A stretch of DNA of 34,558 nt from an uncultured Bacteroidales bacterium (GTDB taxonomy: Bacteria > Bacteroidota > Bacteroidia > Bacteroidales > UBA3824), in contig CAJOJG010000034.1 of assembly GCA_905234655.1 (NCBI GenBank), forward strand, positions 1 to 34,558, read 5' to 3'. The notes under the pieces were generated by a model. It was not told where the DNA came from. It did no database searches and saw nothing but the letters and a program-made list of their open reading frames with translations. Of this stretch, positions 15,890-23,792 are shown one piece after another (the stretch's first letter is position 1; the number at the start of each line of letters is the position of its first letter). Made by a program: the position numbers and the translations under genes.

Positions 15890-16621
15890 TCATTCAGTTT
15901 CTTTGGGTTTGTACGGTATTGTGTACTTATAGCTAAGCGCGAAGATGTTTCCGTTGATGTCGTCCTTGCGGTTTCCTTTCTTTACGGTGTAGCGGCTGAA
16001 CTTCTGGTAGAGCATGTATTCGAAGGACAGGGTCGAGTTGCCGAGTTTCTTCTTTACTCCCACAGTGTAGCGCAGCCGGTCTATCTTTCCTCGCGTCAGG
16101 TTGTCAAAGAGTTCGTATGAAATATACGGGGTCATCTTCAGCGGCTTTATCTTATAGCCTGCCTGAATCTTGAACCTCAAGTAGTTCAGTTTTGCAGTGT
16201 CCGAGACGCTCTTGTCGGTGTCCCAGTATGCGTAGTCTCCGGAGTAGTTGCAGTATTTAACCCTCGCTTCGAGTTTGAAGTGGTTAATGCTGACCTTTCC
16301 CTTCGCGGAGAGTCCAAGTCGTCCCTGCCAGTCTGTCGTCTTTTCCTCGGCATCGTGCTCCATGTCCCATCGGTATTCCGCGCCGATGGAGAAGTACTTG
16401 ACCGGCGAGAACTCTACCGACGGCCTTATCAGGAACTCCTGTGACTTCGGGTCGCCGCAAAAGCGTCCCTGGAGATCTATGCCGGCGGAGAACTTGTCGT
16501 TCAGTTCCTTTTCAATTCCTGCGCCGAGGTATAGCGACAGGCGGTTTTCTGTGTCCTGCGCCTTGGCGGCTGTGACGGTCATCATCGTGGCGACCATCAG
16601 GATTAATGCTTTTTTCATCAT
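15890..16621 (-). CDS. DUF2490-like outer-membrane beta-barrel protein
   Basis: The 243-residue protein has a signal peptide (about residues 1-21, ending AKAQ) followed by alternating amphipathic strands with aromatic ends, for example RLSLYLGAGIEKEL, YFSIGAEYRW and TLSFEYMLYQKFSRY. It ends in a short hydrophobic strand. This is the pattern of the DUF2490 barrels common in Bacteroidota, whose function is unknown. It lies 18 bases downstream of the DUF4956 gene in the same transcript, giving this operon an outer-membrane component. The final residues after the last strand (PKETE) are polar, so a standard C-terminal Phe signal for barrel insertion is absent. Confidence 0.75.
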   Translation of the reverse strand: MMKKALILMVATMMTVTAAKAQDTENRLSLYLGAGIEKELNDKFSAGIDLQGRFCGDPKSQEFLIRPSVEFSPVKYFSIGAEYRWDMEHDAEEKTTDWQGRLGLSAKGKVSINHFKLEARVKYCNYSGDYAYWDTDKSVSDTAKLNYLRFKIQAGYKIKPLKMTPYISYELFDNLTRGKIDRLRYTVGVKKKLGNSTLSFEYMLYQKFSRYTVKKGNRKDDINGNIFALSYKYTIPYKPKETE

Positions 16622-16639
16622 TCTTTCCTCCTCCTGTTT

Positions 16640-17311
16640 TTAGTGGTCGTCTTTGGGCAGTGCCGTCTTGTCGTAGTACACCCTCAGTTGCGCAATGTCC
16701 TTGAGGAAGTCGATCTTCACGAAGTCGAACCTTTTTACCTTAAGTCCGGTGCGCGCTTCGAGGTCTTTGAGCAGTTCGGCTTTCTTCTCGACGTTGATGT
16801 TTTCGATTTTTTCGTATATCAGGTCGATGTGGCCTTCGCTCTTGATGAGGAACTTTTCGAGCAGGTAGACGCACAAGAGTATTGCGGCGTTTGTCAGGAC
16901 GAGTTCTGCGACGCTGACTTTCTTGTTGGCGAGCGCGTTAAGCACTGCGATTCCGATTACCACGAAGAGGTATGTCATCTCGCGGATTGGAATTGGGTCG
17001 GTTCGGTATTTCAGTATGCCGAATACTGCGAACAGACCGAGCGCGAAGCCGAGCTCGAGCTTGACGTCTTCGAGAAGGAAGCACATCAGGAAGATTGCTG
17101 TTCCGAGCGCGTAGTACGTGAATGTGAACTCCCTGCGGCCTTTGCCGTAGATGACGTTAATCAGCACGAAGAGTACGCCGATGTTGAACAATAGGCGGAA
17201 AAACAGTTTTCCGAAATCGCGGAAGTCGATCAGGTTCATGTTGTAGAACTTGAGGCTTTCGATACCCGCATTTTGGGTATCTGCGTCTTGTAGTATATCT
17301 AATAAGAACAT
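16640..17311 (-). CDS. DUF4956 membrane protein
   Basis: The 223-residue protein has about five hydrophobic segments in its first 145 residues (LLFNIGVLFVLINVIY, YALGTAIFLMCFLL, LGFALGLFAVFGIL, TYLFVVIGIAVLNAL, AAILLCVYLLEKF). A soluble tail of about 75 residues follows, ending FVKIDFLKDIAQLRVYY. The loop GILKYRTDPIPIREMTYLF is the family hallmark. DUF4956 genes occur again and again beside VTC-domain genes, often with CotH or Cthe_2159-type surface proteins, as here. The function is unknown; a channel or scaffold handing a polymer or phosphate compound across the inner membrane is a reasonable guess. It starts 50 bases after the VTC gene. Confidence 0.85.
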   Translation of the reverse strand: MFLLDILQDADTQNAGIESLKFYNMNLIDFRDFGKLFFRLLFNIGVLFVLINVIYGKGRREFTFTYYALGTAIFLMCFLLEDVKLELGFALGLFAVFGILKYRTDPIPIREMTYLFVVIGIAVLNALANKKVSVAELVLTNAAILLCVYLLEKFLIKSEGHIDLIYEKIENINVEKKAELLKDLEARTGLKVKRFDFVKIDFLKDIAQLRVYYDKTALPKDDH

Positions 17312-17361
17312 TTTTTTTTACTTTTTTTTTGATAATGTGGTTATGTTGAAAGTTTTGGGTG

Positions 17362-18120
17362 TCAGAGTGCGTTCCTGAGCCGCTTTTGGAGCATATGGAT
17401 TTTTACCTTGAACAGGTTTTTCTTTATGCCCGGCTGGTCGTTCAGGACGCGGCCGATGCAGTATTTGCTGAAGCCCGATTGCTTTACGCCGTATTTGGCG
17501 AGGACTTTCTGCAGCGGCGACTTTGGCGCACCCGCCTCGTGTTTGAGTTCGACCATTGCGAAATGGTCTGTCTCGTGGCCGCCCGAGGAATCCCGGAACC
17601 CGAGTTCGCAGTCGATTGTACACCGTTCCCCCATGTCTTTCCTTACGAGGGTGATGCGGTGGAAGTGGTTTTCGATAGTCGGCTTAAGCGTCTGCGGGTC
17701 GCAGGGGATGTGCTTCGACAGGAAGTCGTATTCGTCGGGGAATATCTGGAATAAGTCCGACTGAATCTCTATCCTTTTCTTCTTGGTCTTGCCTTTGTTG
17801 TTCTTGTGCTTTATTTCAAGGAACGACGTTTTTGTATCGACATACATGCGCTTCCGCACCTTGTAACGGTCTTTCTTTCCGTTGTGGTGGGTCGTGTAGA
17901 ACATATTGTCCGGTGTGTCGAAGTAAACGGTCTTATATTCCATGTATCTCAGGCCTTCGATTTCGACGATGTAGTATTCGTCTGAAATTTCGGGCAGTAT
18001 TTTCGTGAACAGTATTTCCGACCTTAGTGGAAACTTCGTGTCGATTCTGTTCATGAAGTTAGCTTTCCCGATGTCGCCAAGACCAATGCCTGTGAACTTG
18101 TCCAATATGTTTTTGTCCAT
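17362..18120 (-). CDS. VTC-domain (polyphosphate-polymerase-like) tunnel enzyme
   Basis: The 252-residue protein belongs to the VTC/CYTH triphosphate-tunnel fold. Visible elements are NRIDTKF (residues 24-30), the phosphate-facing RYKVRKR (85-91), FLEIKHK with Glu102, Lys104 and Lys106, KKKRIEI (114-119), TIDCEL and a late VELKHE. In yeast Vtc4 this domain makes polyphosphate from ATP. The bacterial versions beside DUF4956 have not, to my knowledge, been assigned a product. It has no membrane segment or signal peptide and so should be cytosolic, docking on DUF4956. All basic tunnel residues I can identify are present, so catalysis is plausible. Confidence 0.85.
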   Translation of the reverse strand: MDKNILDKFTGIGLGDIGKANFMNRIDTKFPLRSEILFTKILPEISDEYYIVEIEGLRYMEYKTVYFDTPDNMFYTTHHNGKKDRYKVRKRMYVDTKTSFLEIKHKNNKGKTKKKRIEIQSDLFQIFPDEYDFLSKHIPCDPQTLKPTIENHFHRITLVRKDMGERCTIDCELGFRDSSGGHETDHFAMVELKHEAGAPKSPLQKVLAKYGVKQSGFSKYCIGRVLNDQPGIKKNLFKVKIHMLQKRLRNAL

Positions 18121-18157
18121 GATTTCATGTTTTATTGCGACAATTCGTTTAGGAATA

Positions 18158-18215
18158 AAGCCGTTTAAGGTTTAAGACCCATTAAGTTAAAAAAGGTTTA
18201 AATGAAAACGGCTTT
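18158..18215. repeat. Hairpin between the beta-helix and VTC genes
   Basis: AAAGCCGTTT (18158-18167) and AAACGGCTTT (18206-18215) pair over 10 bp, with GGTTTAA copies inside the loop region. On the minus strand the 3' side is not U-rich, so it is more likely a processing or attenuation structure that tunes expression of the two genes than a full terminator. A second small hairpin (GTCC/GGAC, about 18239-18250) lies next to it. Confidence 0.5.
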
Positions 18216-18271
18216 TTCCCCTATTTTTTGTTCATGGGCGTCCTTACGGACGGAAATCTATCAAATCATGT

Positions 18272-20287
18272 TTACCAGCCGCCAGGGAAGCCACCATTGC
18301 CGCCTGGACCGCCTTGACCACCGGGTCCAAATTGACCGCCGGAGTTGCCGCTTGAGGTGACTGAGCCGTTGGACAGTGTGATTGTTGTGGAGGTCGTGCC
18401 AGTGGCGGATGTCGCGGGGTAGTAGAATCCTGAGCCTGATACGTATTCTTTGCCGGTGACGGTTGCGTTTGTGATGAAGGAGTATGCCGCCGAGCCGAGT
18501 TCAGGTGCGGATATTGTGGCGACTTGGTATGCCTGTGGCACTTTCCATGCCATGATATTGTTACCAGATGCGTCGTTTATGGCGAGTGTCGTGTTGGCAG
18601 AGCCGGTGAGCGAGGCGAATACTGTGGTCTGTGTCGCGCTCGGTGCGGACGCCATGCCTTGTGAGCCGACTGCTATGACTGTGCCGCCGGTGATTTTGGG
18701 TTCGTAGCCGTCGCCAGCGTCAAGAGGCTCGTTTGCTGTGCCGTTTTGGGAGACGAGCAATATGCCGCCCGTGATGTTCAGCTCGCCGTTGGAGTCCACG
18801 CCGTCGCCTTTACTTGTCACGCAGACAAAGCCGCCGTTGAATGAGAGGACGGGTGTCGTCGTGGTGGTGGTTGTCTGTTGACCGGGACGAACGCCAAAGC
18901 CGCCACCGCCCATTTGGTTTGTGCCGTTGGATGCGTTGAATGAGTCGTCCGAGGAGTTGACGAAGATTACGCCGTCGTTGACGGTGATGATAACGCCTTG
19001 GATGCCTTCATAGCTTTGGGTGATGTTGATGTTGCCGCCGTTGATTGTGACATTGCCGACGCGGACTTCGCTGTCGTTCTTTTTTGATGTGATGCCGTGT
19101 CCAGAGCCGCTTTCGCCGCTTCCAGTTGTGGTGGGTGTGAGGGTGAATGTTCCGCCGTTGATGGTTATGTTGCCGAGGGCGGAGATGCACTTGTCGGCTT
19201 TCGTGATTGTGTATGTTCCGTTTTCGATGGTGAGGTTGCCTTCGGCTTGTATGCCGTCGGTGGGAGATGAGATGGTGTATGTGCCATTGTCAAGTTTCAC
19301 GTAGCCTGAGCCGGAGTGGATTCCGTCGGCGGCGGAGGATGTGATTTCGTATTTGCCGTTCACGATGTGGACAAATGACGAGCCGGCGATGCCTTTGCCG
19401 TTTGTGCAGGTGATCGTGAAGTCGCCGTCTTGGATTTCGACGTTGCTTTCCGCCTGTATGCCTTCGTCGGCTGCGGTGATGTTGAATGTGCCTTTGTCAA
19501 TGGAGACGTATCCGTAGCCGGATTCTTCGCTTGTGGATTTTATGCCGTCGCCGGTGGCGTTAATCGTGAAGTCGCCGTCGTGGATTACGACGCACTGTTT
19601 TCCACGGATAGCGTCGTCGGCGGAGGTTATGTTGAACTTGCCGCCGTTAATGACGAGTTGTTTTGTCGTTGCGATTCCGTCGGCGCAGTTGGCTGTGACT
19701 TTGAGAGTTCCAGTGCCAGCCTCGCCAGCGTTGAAGGAGAGGTATCTTTTGCTGTATACGGCAGCCGAGTCTTCGTTGGTCTTCGCGTCGGTGATTGTGT
19801 TTGTAGTTCCGTCGGCGATGGTGACGATGGTCTTTTCACATTCTTTCACGCGGAGCGCGGCTTCTGTGGAGCAGTTGAGCGTCACGCCGTTAAGGACGAT
19901 TTTCACAGTCGCGCTGTCGGCGTCGACTTGGATTTGACCGTCGTCGAGTGTGCCGTCGATGTAGAATGTGCCGCTTTGGATGATTTCACATTTGACGCTC
20001 GAGGTCTTTATGTCAACGGCGGAGGTGTTGCCCTCTACGTTGAATGAGGAGTTTTGGCAGTGGATGTGTGTCACGTCGGAGTCGAGTGTATAGTCGTCTT
20101 TAGATTCTGAGGCGTTGATGTTGTCGTCCGATGTTGTCTCCTCTGATGTCACGCCGGTCGACGAGCCTGAGCCTGAACTGCTTGACGAATCCGAAGTCGT
20201 GTCGTCTTCGAGGGATTCCTTGCACCCAGTGAATAGCACTGCGCTTGCTACAGCCAATGCTAATGTTGTCAGATAAATTCGTTTCAT
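18272..20287 (-). CDS. Surface beta-helix lipoprotein (Cthe_2159-like carbohydrate-binding)
   Basis: The 671-residue protein begins with a lipoprotein signal (lipobox LFTGC, Cys22). A Ser/Asp/Glu-rich linker follows, typical of surface-exposed Bacteroidota lipoproteins. The bulk (about residues 70-600) is a series of right-handed beta-helix turns of about 20-25 residues built on INGGxFxI and DGIxA/S patterns. Many Asp/Asn in the turns could bind calcium. This is the family whose Clostridium member Cthe_2159 binds acidic polysaccharide. The C-terminus is Gly/Pro-rich (GGQFGPGGQGGPGG). It heads the minus-strand operon 151 bases upstream of the VTC gene, a neighbourhood also found in Firmicutes. 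Its ligand, and whether it binds a phosphate polymer, are unknown. Confidence 0.8.
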   Translation of the reverse strand: MKRIYLTTLALAVASAVLFTGCKESLEDDTTSDSSSSSGSGSSTGVTSEETTSDDNINASESKDDYTLDSDVTHIHCQNSSFNVEGNTSAVDIKTSSVKCEIIQSGTFYIDGTLDDGQIQVDADSATVKIVLNGVTLNCSTEAALRVKECEKTIVTIADGTTNTITDAKTNEDSAAVYSKRYLSFNAGEAGTGTLKVTANCADGIATTKQLVINGGKFNITSADDAIRGKQCVVIHDGDFTINATGDGIKSTSEESGYGYVSIDKGTFNITAADEGIQAESNVEIQDGDFTITCTNGKGIAGSSFVHIVNGKYEITSSAADGIHSGSGYVKLDNGTYTISSPTDGIQAEGNLTIENGTYTITKADKCISALGNITINGGTFTLTPTTTGSGESGSGHGITSKKNDSEVRVGNVTINGGNINITQSYEGIQGVIITVNDGVIFVNSSDDSFNASNGTNQMGGGGFGVRPGQQTTTTTTTPVLSFNGGFVCVTSKGDGVDSNGELNITGGILLVSQNGTANEPLDAGDGYEPKITGGTVIAVGSQGMASAPSATQTTVFASLTGSANTTLAINDASGNNIMAWKVPQAYQVATISAPELGSAAYSFITNATVTGKEYVSGSGFYYPATSATGTTSTTITLSNGSVTSSGNSGGQFGPGGQGGPGGNGGFPGGW

Positions 20288-20354
20288 AACTTTTTGATAA
20301 TTTTGTAATTTGATTATGTTTTTGGATATAAATACGCGTGTTATATTCTGACAG

Positions 20355-20362
20355 CAAATTTA
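20355..20362 (-). promoter_or_regulatory. -7 element of the beta-helix/VTC operon
   Basis: On the minus strand the sequence is TAAATTTG, a consensus match 67 bases before ATG 20287. No good -33 box is seen. LytTR-type direct repeats were not obvious by eye in the 211-base divergent region. Confidence 0.5.
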
Positions 20363-20464
20363 TGCATTTTTTTTATAACCTGATGTTTCCTTTATGTGAA
20401 TTTTATGATTTTTCATACAAATTAAGTTATTGTGTTCTGTTAGGCGAGTTAATGTTTTTTTTTG

Positions 20465-20472
20465 TAAATTTG
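20465..20472 (+). promoter_or_regulatory. -7 element of the symporter gene
   Basis: TAAATTTG followed by CGCC, 26 bases before ATG 20499. The upstream T-run leaves the -33 box ambiguous. Confidence 0.55.
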
Positions 20473-20498
20473 CGCCGTGATTATATAAAATTAAAATT

Positions 20499-22013
20499 AT
20501 GTCATCGTCACTTGTCATAGCGATAATTGCGCTGTATTTTATGATGCTTTTGGTAGTCAGTTACATAACTACCAAGAAGAAGACCGACTCGAAGTCTTTT
20601 TTCACCGGCGGGCGGCAGTCGCCGTGGTATGTCGTCGCGATTGCGATGATTGGCACTTCGATTTCCGGCGTAACGTTCATCTCCGTGCCGGGCATGGTAA
20701 ACGCCTCGCAGTTTGGGTATTTGCAGATGGCGTTGGGATTCGTGGCGGGGTATTTCGCGATTGCGTACATACTGTTGCCACTTTATTATAGGCTTAACCT
20801 CAGTTCAATCTACACGTACCTCGACCAGCGTTTTGGCAATGGCAGCTACAAGATTGGCGCGGCTTTTTTCCTGATTTCGAAGTATTTGGGATGTGGCGTG
20901 AGGATGTACCTGACGGCGATTGTGTTACAGCTCATCGTGTTCAATGGCCTCGGGATTCCGTTTTGGCTTAATGTCGCTGTGACCATGCTTGTAGTGTGGC
21001 TTTACACATTCAGGGGCGGCGTGAAGACCTTAGTGTGGACGGACATGATTCAAACCTTGTCGCTCATCATGGCAGTCATGTTGTGCATCTGGTATGTCGG
21101 GCGGCAGTTGGGGCTTGACTTCGGCGGCATGGTTTCCGCCATTGCGGATTCAGGGATGTCGAGGATTTGGTATTTTGACGATGTCAACGACCGCCAGTTT
21201 TTCTTCAAGCAGTTTTTTGCGGGAATGTTCACCACGATTGCGATGACTGGCCTCGACCAGGACATGATGCAGAAGAATTTGAGCTGCAAGAGTTTGAAGG
21301 ACGCACAGAAAAACGTTGTAAGTTATGGTTTCAGTTTTCTGCCGGTCAATTTGCTGTTCTTGGCTTTGGGCGTGTTGCTGTACCAGTACGCGGCGCAGTT
21401 GGGCTTGTTTGTGGACGGTAAGTTGACGGACATCGGCGGTAATGCGCTCAAGGCTGACGAGCTTTTCCCATACCTTGCCACAGGTGTCGACGCTGAGGGC
21501 AGCCATTTCTTGCCGGTGGCGGTGGGCGTGCTGTTTGTAGTGGGGCTTATCGCGGCGGCATTCTCGTCGGCTGGCTCGGCTGTGACGGCCTTGACGACTT
21601 CATTCACCGTGGACATCCTCCGCGCCGACAAGCGCATGGACGAGGAACGCCTCAGCTGTGTCAGGAATTATGTCCACGTCGGCAATACTGTGCTGATGGG
21701 GCTTTTGATTTGTGCGTTCAGCGTCATCGGCGACAATAGCGTCATCGATGCTGTCTATGTCGTGGCAAGCTACACATACGGCCCGCTGTTGGGGCTGTAT
21801 TTCTTCGGCTTATATACAAAGCGCGTCGTGCGTGACAAGTATGTGCCGGTGGTCTGCATACTGTCGCCGCTTATTTGCCTTGTGTTGAGCATGAACTCGC
21901 AGGCGTGGTTCGGCGGATACAAGATGGGATATGAGCTTCTGCTTTATAATGGCGGCATTACTGCGCTCGGGCTATTGCTCATATCATCCTCCGCTGCATC
22001 TCCTCGGTCCTGA
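20499..22013 (+). CDS. Sodium:solute symporter (SSS family)
   Basis: The 504-residue polytopic protein has the SSS signature region. It opens with a hydrophobic helix, then GGRQSPWYVVAIAMIGTSISGVTFISVPG, which contains the conserved Gly/Ser sodium-site residues, and later YTFRGGVKTLVWTDMIQ and the late AAFSSAGSAVTALTTSF helix. It would import an organic solute (sugar acid, amino acid or sialic-acid-like) driven by sodium at the inner membrane. The substrate is not predictable. It is a single gene with its own promoter. The last codons overlap the convergent glycosyltransferase gene by 35 bp, and the short Ser/Ala-rich tail (SSSAASPRS) is encoded there. Confidence 0.9.
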   Translation: MSSSLVIAIIALYFMMLLVVSYITTKKKTDSKSFFTGGRQSPWYVVAIAMIGTSISGVTFISVPGMVNASQFGYLQMALGFVAGYFAIAYILLPLYYRLNLSSIYTYLDQRFGNGSYKIGAAFFLISKYLGCGVRMYLTAIVLQLIVFNGLGIPFWLNVAVTMLVVWLYTFRGGVKTLVWTDMIQTLSLIMAVMLCIWYVGRQLGLDFGGMVSAIADSGMSRIWYFDDVNDRQFFFKQFFAGMFTTIAMTGLDQDMMQKNLSCKSLKDAQKNVVSYGFSFLPVNLLFLALGVLLYQYAAQLGLFVDGKLTDIGGNALKADELFPYLATGVDAEGSHFLPVAVGVLFVVGLIAAAFSSAGSAVTALTTSFTVDILRADKRMDEERLSCVRNYVHVGNTVLMGLLICAFSVIGDNSVIDAVYVVASYTYGPLLGLYFFGLYTKRVVRDKYVPVVCILSPLICLVLSMNSQAWFGGYKMGYELLLYNGGITALGLLLISSSAASPRS

Positions 22014-23295
22014 AACGGTCTTTGATGCGGTTAAAGCGGCTGAGTTTTTCGGGCGTGAGGTCGGCGTCGGAGTTTTTGCCCCAGCGTCGGCACAGGTACA
22101 GCACGTCAAAAATCCTTGTCAGTTTGTACCGGCGGCTTAGCCTCAGGCAGAGGTCATAGTCCTCGCCGTAGCTGACATTCTTGAACTGGTTAATGCGGAC
22201 GAGTTCTGTGAGGTAACATCTCGGCGCGCCGAAGCCGTTTACCCTCAGGGCATTGTTGACACCGTTCTCTGCGGTGTACTCGCGGTGGTCGATGATGAGG
22301 TCGTTAAGCGGCTTGAGGTTGATGTCCGTCAGCCGGTAGCTGCCGATAAGGATTCCGCATTTTTCACGCATGAAGGTGTCCACAATCTTTTGGACAACGT
22401 TTGGATATGCGTACACGTCGTCGCTGTCGAGCTGTATGGCTATTGCGCCGCACCGTGGGTCGTTAATGGCTATGTTCCAGCATCCGCCGATGCCAATACC
22501 TTCGCCTTCGGTCTCGATGACCACAAGACGCTCTGTCTCCTTTTGGCATTCGCGTAGGACTTTGCGTGTGGGTTCGTCGGACTGGTTGTCGACGACGATG
22601 ACGTTGAAGTAGAAATTGGTCTTTTGGTTGAGCGCGGATCTGACGGCGTCGGCGATGACCTCCGGGCGGTCTTTGACCGGGATAATCACGCTTGCCCGTG
22701 CCGGATAGCGTGAGATTATGGAGTCGAACCCGTCCACAGGTTCTGTCGGTGGCTTTATGAGGCAGTCGATGTCCTTCAGAAAACGCGTGAAGACCTTCTC
22801 CGCCTCCGCCTGGTAGTCGTGGTTCTTGGGGTCGCAATATGCGAAGTGTGCGGCGTCGAGGTCGTCTGTGGCGGCGGTTGACAAGTCGTAGAACTGGCTC
22901 TCGGCACAATATATATTGCCAAACCGCGACATCTGTAGCCTGAAGTCGTACATTCCGGCGTGTATCGTGGCGCGGTCGATGCGCGTGACGGCTTCCTTGG
23001 CGATGGTGTTGTTGACTATGACGCACTTTCCGAAGTCGAAGGTGTCGCGGACAGAGCCGATGAGGTACTCTTCGCCGGAATAGTACACCATCGCGGCGTC
23101 CTTGTCGAGTTCTGGAAGGTCGTCGTGGAGTTCCACATCGCCAAAAATAAGTACCGAGCATTGAGCGTCCGCCTGCTCAAAAAAGTTGGCAATCGCCCCG
23201 CCCGACTTGAAATCCACAGTTTTACATTCGGGATATTTACTCGCCAAATGTGCACAACTGTCTGATAGCGCGATATTTAGGTTCTGTTTCCTCAT
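21979..23295 (-). CDS. GT2 glycosyltransferase with N-terminal extension
   Basis: From ATG 23295 the product has 438 residues; a further in-frame ATG at 23346 gives an unlikely hydrophobic leader. The GT-A domain starts near residue 201 (ASVIIPVKDRPEVIADAV), has the DxD metal site LDSDD at about 290-293, and carries GFGAPRC and the ED motif NVSYGEDYDLCLR typical of GT2 enzymes. The first 200 residues are not a GT domain: they read like a mixed alpha/beta module (SVLIFGDVELHDDLPEL ... YSGEEYLIGSV) that I cannot assign. It is not in a polysaccharide cluster. It faces the symporter gene and overlaps its end by 35 bp. Confidence 0.8.
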   Translation of the reverse strand: MRKQNLNIALSDSCAHLASKYPECKTVDFKSGGAIANFFEQADAQCSVLIFGDVELHDDLPELDKDAAMVYYSGEEYLIGSVRDTFDFGKCVIVNNTIAKEAVTRIDRATIHAGMYDFRLQMSRFGNIYCAESQFYDLSTAATDDLDAAHFAYCDPKNHDYQAEAEKVFTRFLKDIDCLIKPPTEPVDGFDSIISRYPARASVIIPVKDRPEVIADAVRSALNQKTNFYFNVIVVDNQSDEPTRKVLRECQKETERLVVIETEGEGIGIGGCWNIAINDPRCGAIAIQLDSDDVYAYPNVVQKIVDTFMREKCGILIGSYRLTDINLKPLNDLIIDHREYTAENGVNNALRVNGFGAPRCYLTELVRINQFKNVSYGEDYDLCLRLSRRYKLTRIFDVLYLCRRWGKNSDADLTPEKLSRFNRIKDRFRTEEMQRRMI

Positions 23296-23354
23296 AAGCG
23301 TTCGATTATTGACGGTGCAAATTAACAAAATTTCGCAAAAAATCACAAAAAAAA

Positions 23355-23386
23355 TTTGGTTATTATTTTAAAAGTACCTAACTTTC
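23355..23386 (+). promoter_or_regulatory. Promoter of the small-protein/paralogue-A operon
   Basis: TTTG (23355-23358) and TAACTTTC (23379-23386, one mismatch to TAnnTTTG) are 20 bases apart. This leaves a leader of about 130 bases that contains GGATGAC ... GTCATCC arms (about 23414-23462). A second -7 match, TATTTTTG at 23427-23434, could be an alternative start. Confidence 0.5.
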
Positions 23387-23521
23387 CGCCGTGAGAGGTG
23401 GCACTCTGACGATGGATGACATTTCCTATTTTTGCCCAGACTAATTTCCATTTACAAGTCATCCGTGCCAGCCGCGCCTCGTATGCAAGAAACTGATGTT
23501 TAAATATCTAAACTAAATAAT

Positions 23522-23758
23522 ATGGTAAGTGTAACAATACCGCCGAAGAACAGGATTGAATGGAGCAAACTCATAAGCGGCGAGATTGACCATAAGTTTA
23601 AGAACTATGTCCTACAGATCCGCATCTACCAGATGCGCAAGGACATATCTATGGGTCGTATCACGCTTGACGTTGCCGTCACCCAGTTGTATGAATTATG
23701 CTGCAAGTATTCATTGGCAGTCCAAGCCGACTGCAAGGATATTTTCAAGTCATGGTAG
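23522..23758 (+). CDS. Small protein of unknown function
   Basis: I do not recognise this 78-residue protein. It has no signal peptide or membrane segment. It reads as a soluble, mostly helical protein with an N-terminal proline-containing strand (VSVTIPPKNR) and two helices rich in Lys, Arg and aromatic residues (FKNYVLQIRIYQMRKDI, VAVTQLYELCCKYSLAVQ). The start ATG follows an A/T-rich leader. It sits 34 bases upstream of paralogue A and is probably co-transcribed with it, so it may act with that protein. The size and helical pattern would fit an adaptor or small regulator, but that is a guess. Confidence 0.6.
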   Translation: MVSVTIPPKNRIEWSKLISGEIDHKFKNYVLQIRIYQMRKDISMGRITLDVAVTQLYELCCKYSLAVQADCKDIFKSW

Positions 23759-23792
23759 TTCCTCTAATTTCTTTACCTAAACCGATTAAATC

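Noticed and set aside
19430..20047. 205-codon plus-strand frame opposite the beta-helix gene
   Set aside because: Shadow of the repetitive Asp/Gly/Ile codons of the lipoprotein; no start signal or domain.
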